In this document: piece after piece, positions 63,026 to 64,000 of the stretch
How the letters are laid out: each line of letters opens with the position of its first letter
Position numbering within the stretch: the first letter of the stretch is position 1
Origin: Nitrospira sp.
GTDB taxonomy: Bacteria > Nitrospirota > Nitrospiria > Nitrospirales > Nitrospiraceae
Assembly (NCBI GenBank): GCA_019636945.1
Contig: JAHBWO010000001.1
Coordinates: 1-64,000, forward strand
Direction: 5' to 3'
DNA: 64,000 nucleotides
Made by a program: the position numbers and the translations under genes
The notes under the pieces: generated by a model
Database searches by the model: none
Seen by the model: the letters and a program-made list of their open reading frames with translations, nothing else
What the model was told of the DNA's origin: nothing

Positions 63026-63431
63026 AAAATGTGGAATACGAAATGCGTGGCGGGCTTAGAATAATGGCCCACGGCACTCTTTGCAAGCGATATCAATTAC
63101 TTTTACAAGGGTCGGTAAAACGGAAGTGGATCGAACATCCAGACATTCTACCCTCCGCCCATCCGACCAGAGGACGAATGCGCGGTCGTGATCCGGACCA
63201 GTGCTGCCGCAGGAACCCGCACTGAGAAGAAACCACATTTCCTCACCGCGCCATCGACGGAGATGGATGCATGTCCTTCACTCATGTCCTGTCGGTCCAT
63301 CCGGAAGGGGGAGTGCGTCATGCAGCGTCCTTGTGAACCAACGTTAATCGTTAAGATACCGAAGCCTGACCCTATTAATCTGACAATAGATTGTGCTGGG
63401 CTATATCTTATATGGTATAGTACGCTCGTCC
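63026..63431. other. Intergenic region between the NtrC-type gene and the toxin gene
   Basis: About 400 bp with only short, unsupported frames. Near 63381-63409 CTGACA and TATATC/TATCTT boxes about 16 bases apart could be a sigma70 promoter for the toxin-antitoxin pair. I see nothing else. Confidence 0.4.
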
Positions 63432-63713
63432 ATGTGGGAGTTCTACGAACACCGTCGAGCGAGCAGGAGCCTTGATCGCCTTCCGGTTGAGTTACTGAAA
63501 CGCTATGAGAAGTGGAAAGACATCGTGCAGATCTCAGGCCCGGCAGGCTTGCGTCTCATCAAGGAGTTCCACGATGAGCGGCTTCAAGGAGAATGGGAAG
63601 GACATCGATCATCACGACTGAATGTGCAGTATCGAGTGATCTACAAGGTTGAAGCCCAGCGCATCCTGGTAGTGGTCATGGACGTCACCGCGCACGATTA
63701 TCGGAGGCAATGA
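63432..63713 (+). CDS. higB: HigB/RelE-like toxin
   Basis: A 93-residue basic protein of the RelE/HigB superfamily: EKWKDIVQISGPAGLRLIKEF, FHDERLQGEWEGHRSSRLN and the strands VQYRVIYKVEAQRILVVVMD with a terminal VTAHDYRRQ. Such toxins cleave mRNA on the ribosome. The start at 63432 is tentative; a longer frame starts at 63393. Its stop overlaps the antitoxin ATG by four bases, toxin first, as in higBA loci. Confidence 0.85.
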   Translation: MWEFYEHRRASRSLDRLPVELLKRYEKWKDIVQISGPAGLRLIKEFHDERLQGEWEGHRSSRLNVQYRVIYKVEAQRILVVVMDVTAHDYRRQ

Positions 63714-63979
63714 TGAAAATGAAAGACGTTCGTCCGGCAAAAGTACGGACTGCGGTGTCGGTAGGAGGATCCGTTCGGATCGTTCGTGAACTCCAGGGGC
63801 TCACGCAGAGCGAACTGGCTCGCAGGACCAAAATTCCGCAGTCCACAATCTCAGCGATCGAAAACGACACCATCAATTTGGGCGTCGAACGGGCCAAAAC
63901 CCTGGCGCTGGTACTGCAATGCCATCCCGCCGTCCTGGTCTTTCCAGGCTGGGACGTGACCAAACAATCCGCTGCCTAA
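63710..63979 (+). CDS. higA: XRE-family HTH antitoxin (HigA-like)
   Basis: An 89-residue protein with a Cro/C1-type helix-turn-helix (RIVRELQGLTQSELARRTKI, PQSTISAIENDTINLGVERA). It follows the toxin gene with a 4-base overlap. It should neutralise the toxin and repress the operon. Two ATGs near the start are possible. Confidence 0.88.
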   Translation: MMKMKDVRPAKVRTAVSVGGSVRIVRELQGLTQSELARRTKIPQSTISAIENDTINLGVERAKTLALVLQCHPAVLVFPGWDVTKQSAA

Positions 63980-64000
63980 CCACTGACCCGCGATAGTCAG

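Noticed and set aside
63070-63088. GGCAC and TTTGC words near the second NtrC-type gene
   Set aside because: The spacing between GG and GC is two bases too short for sigma54.
1-64000. tRNA, rRNA, CRISPR array, insertion sequence or prophage
   Set aside because: I looked for conserved RNA blocks, regularly spaced direct repeats and transposase or integrase motifs and saw none.

Overview
The window looks like part of the chromosome of a motile diderm bacterium, most likely Nitrospira or a close Nitrospirota relative. That assignment is an inference. It rests on P- and L-ring genes plus an outer-membrane lipobox in FlgH, one large co-oriented flagellar locus with sigma54-type promoters and NtrC-type activators, moderately high GC, and many HD-GYP/PAS/receiver proteins. 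No rRNA, tRNA, CRISPR array, insertion sequence or prophage is visible.

Layout. Positions 1-17212 (all minus strand) are a tightly packed ten-gene glycan operon. In transcription order it holds a ColD-like PLP sugar dehydratase, two SDR sugar epimerase/reductases, a heptose-type GHMP kinase, a nucleotidyltransferase, a class I aminotransferase, a B12-type radical SAM enzyme, an acetolactate-synthase-like ThDP enzyme, a second B12-type radical SAM enzyme, and a giant glycosyltransferase/methyltransferase polyprotein that runs off the left edge. Positions 17392-22567 hold a divergent signalling pair: a PilZ protein (minus) and an HD-GYP protein plus hybrid histidine kinase (plus). Both sides have sigma28-like promoters.

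Positions 22720-56387 (all minus) encode most of the flagellum, in transcription order flgB-flgC-fliE-fliF-fliG-fliH(REC fusion)-[duplicated junction ORF]-fliI-fliJ-motE-like, then fliK-flgD-flgE, then fliL-M-N-O-P-Q-R-flhB-flhA-flhF-flhG-fliA, then flgF-flgG-flgA-flgH-(99-aa ORF)-flgI-flgJ, then flgM-flgN-flgK-flgL-csrA-fliW. Four operon heads (flgB, fliK, fliL, flgF) carry -24/-12 sigma54 motifs 36-53 bp before the start codon. flgM has a sigma28 motif overlapping the flgJ stop codon. Positions 56572-63025 encode the likely regulators: an FlrC-like response regulator, its PAS histidine kinase, a periplasmic TPR protein, and a second NtrC-type regulator. The right edge has a HigBA-like toxin-antitoxin pair (plus strand).

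The sequence supports a cascade in which NtrC-type activators and sigma54 drive hook-basal-body operons, including fliA. FliA (sigma28), held by FlgM, then drives the late flgM-flgN-flgK-flgL-csrA-fliW genes and a c-di-GMP-linked signalling module. The most unusual items are a phospho-receiver domain fused to FliH, a 181-bp tandem duplication at the fliH/fliI junction that makes a chimeric mini-ORF, a glycan operon pairing a Lys-to-His PLP dehydratase with a ThDP carboligase (the logic of branched-chain sugar synthesis), and a dispersed intergenic palindromic repeat. Flagellin, FliD, FliS and MotAB are not in this window.
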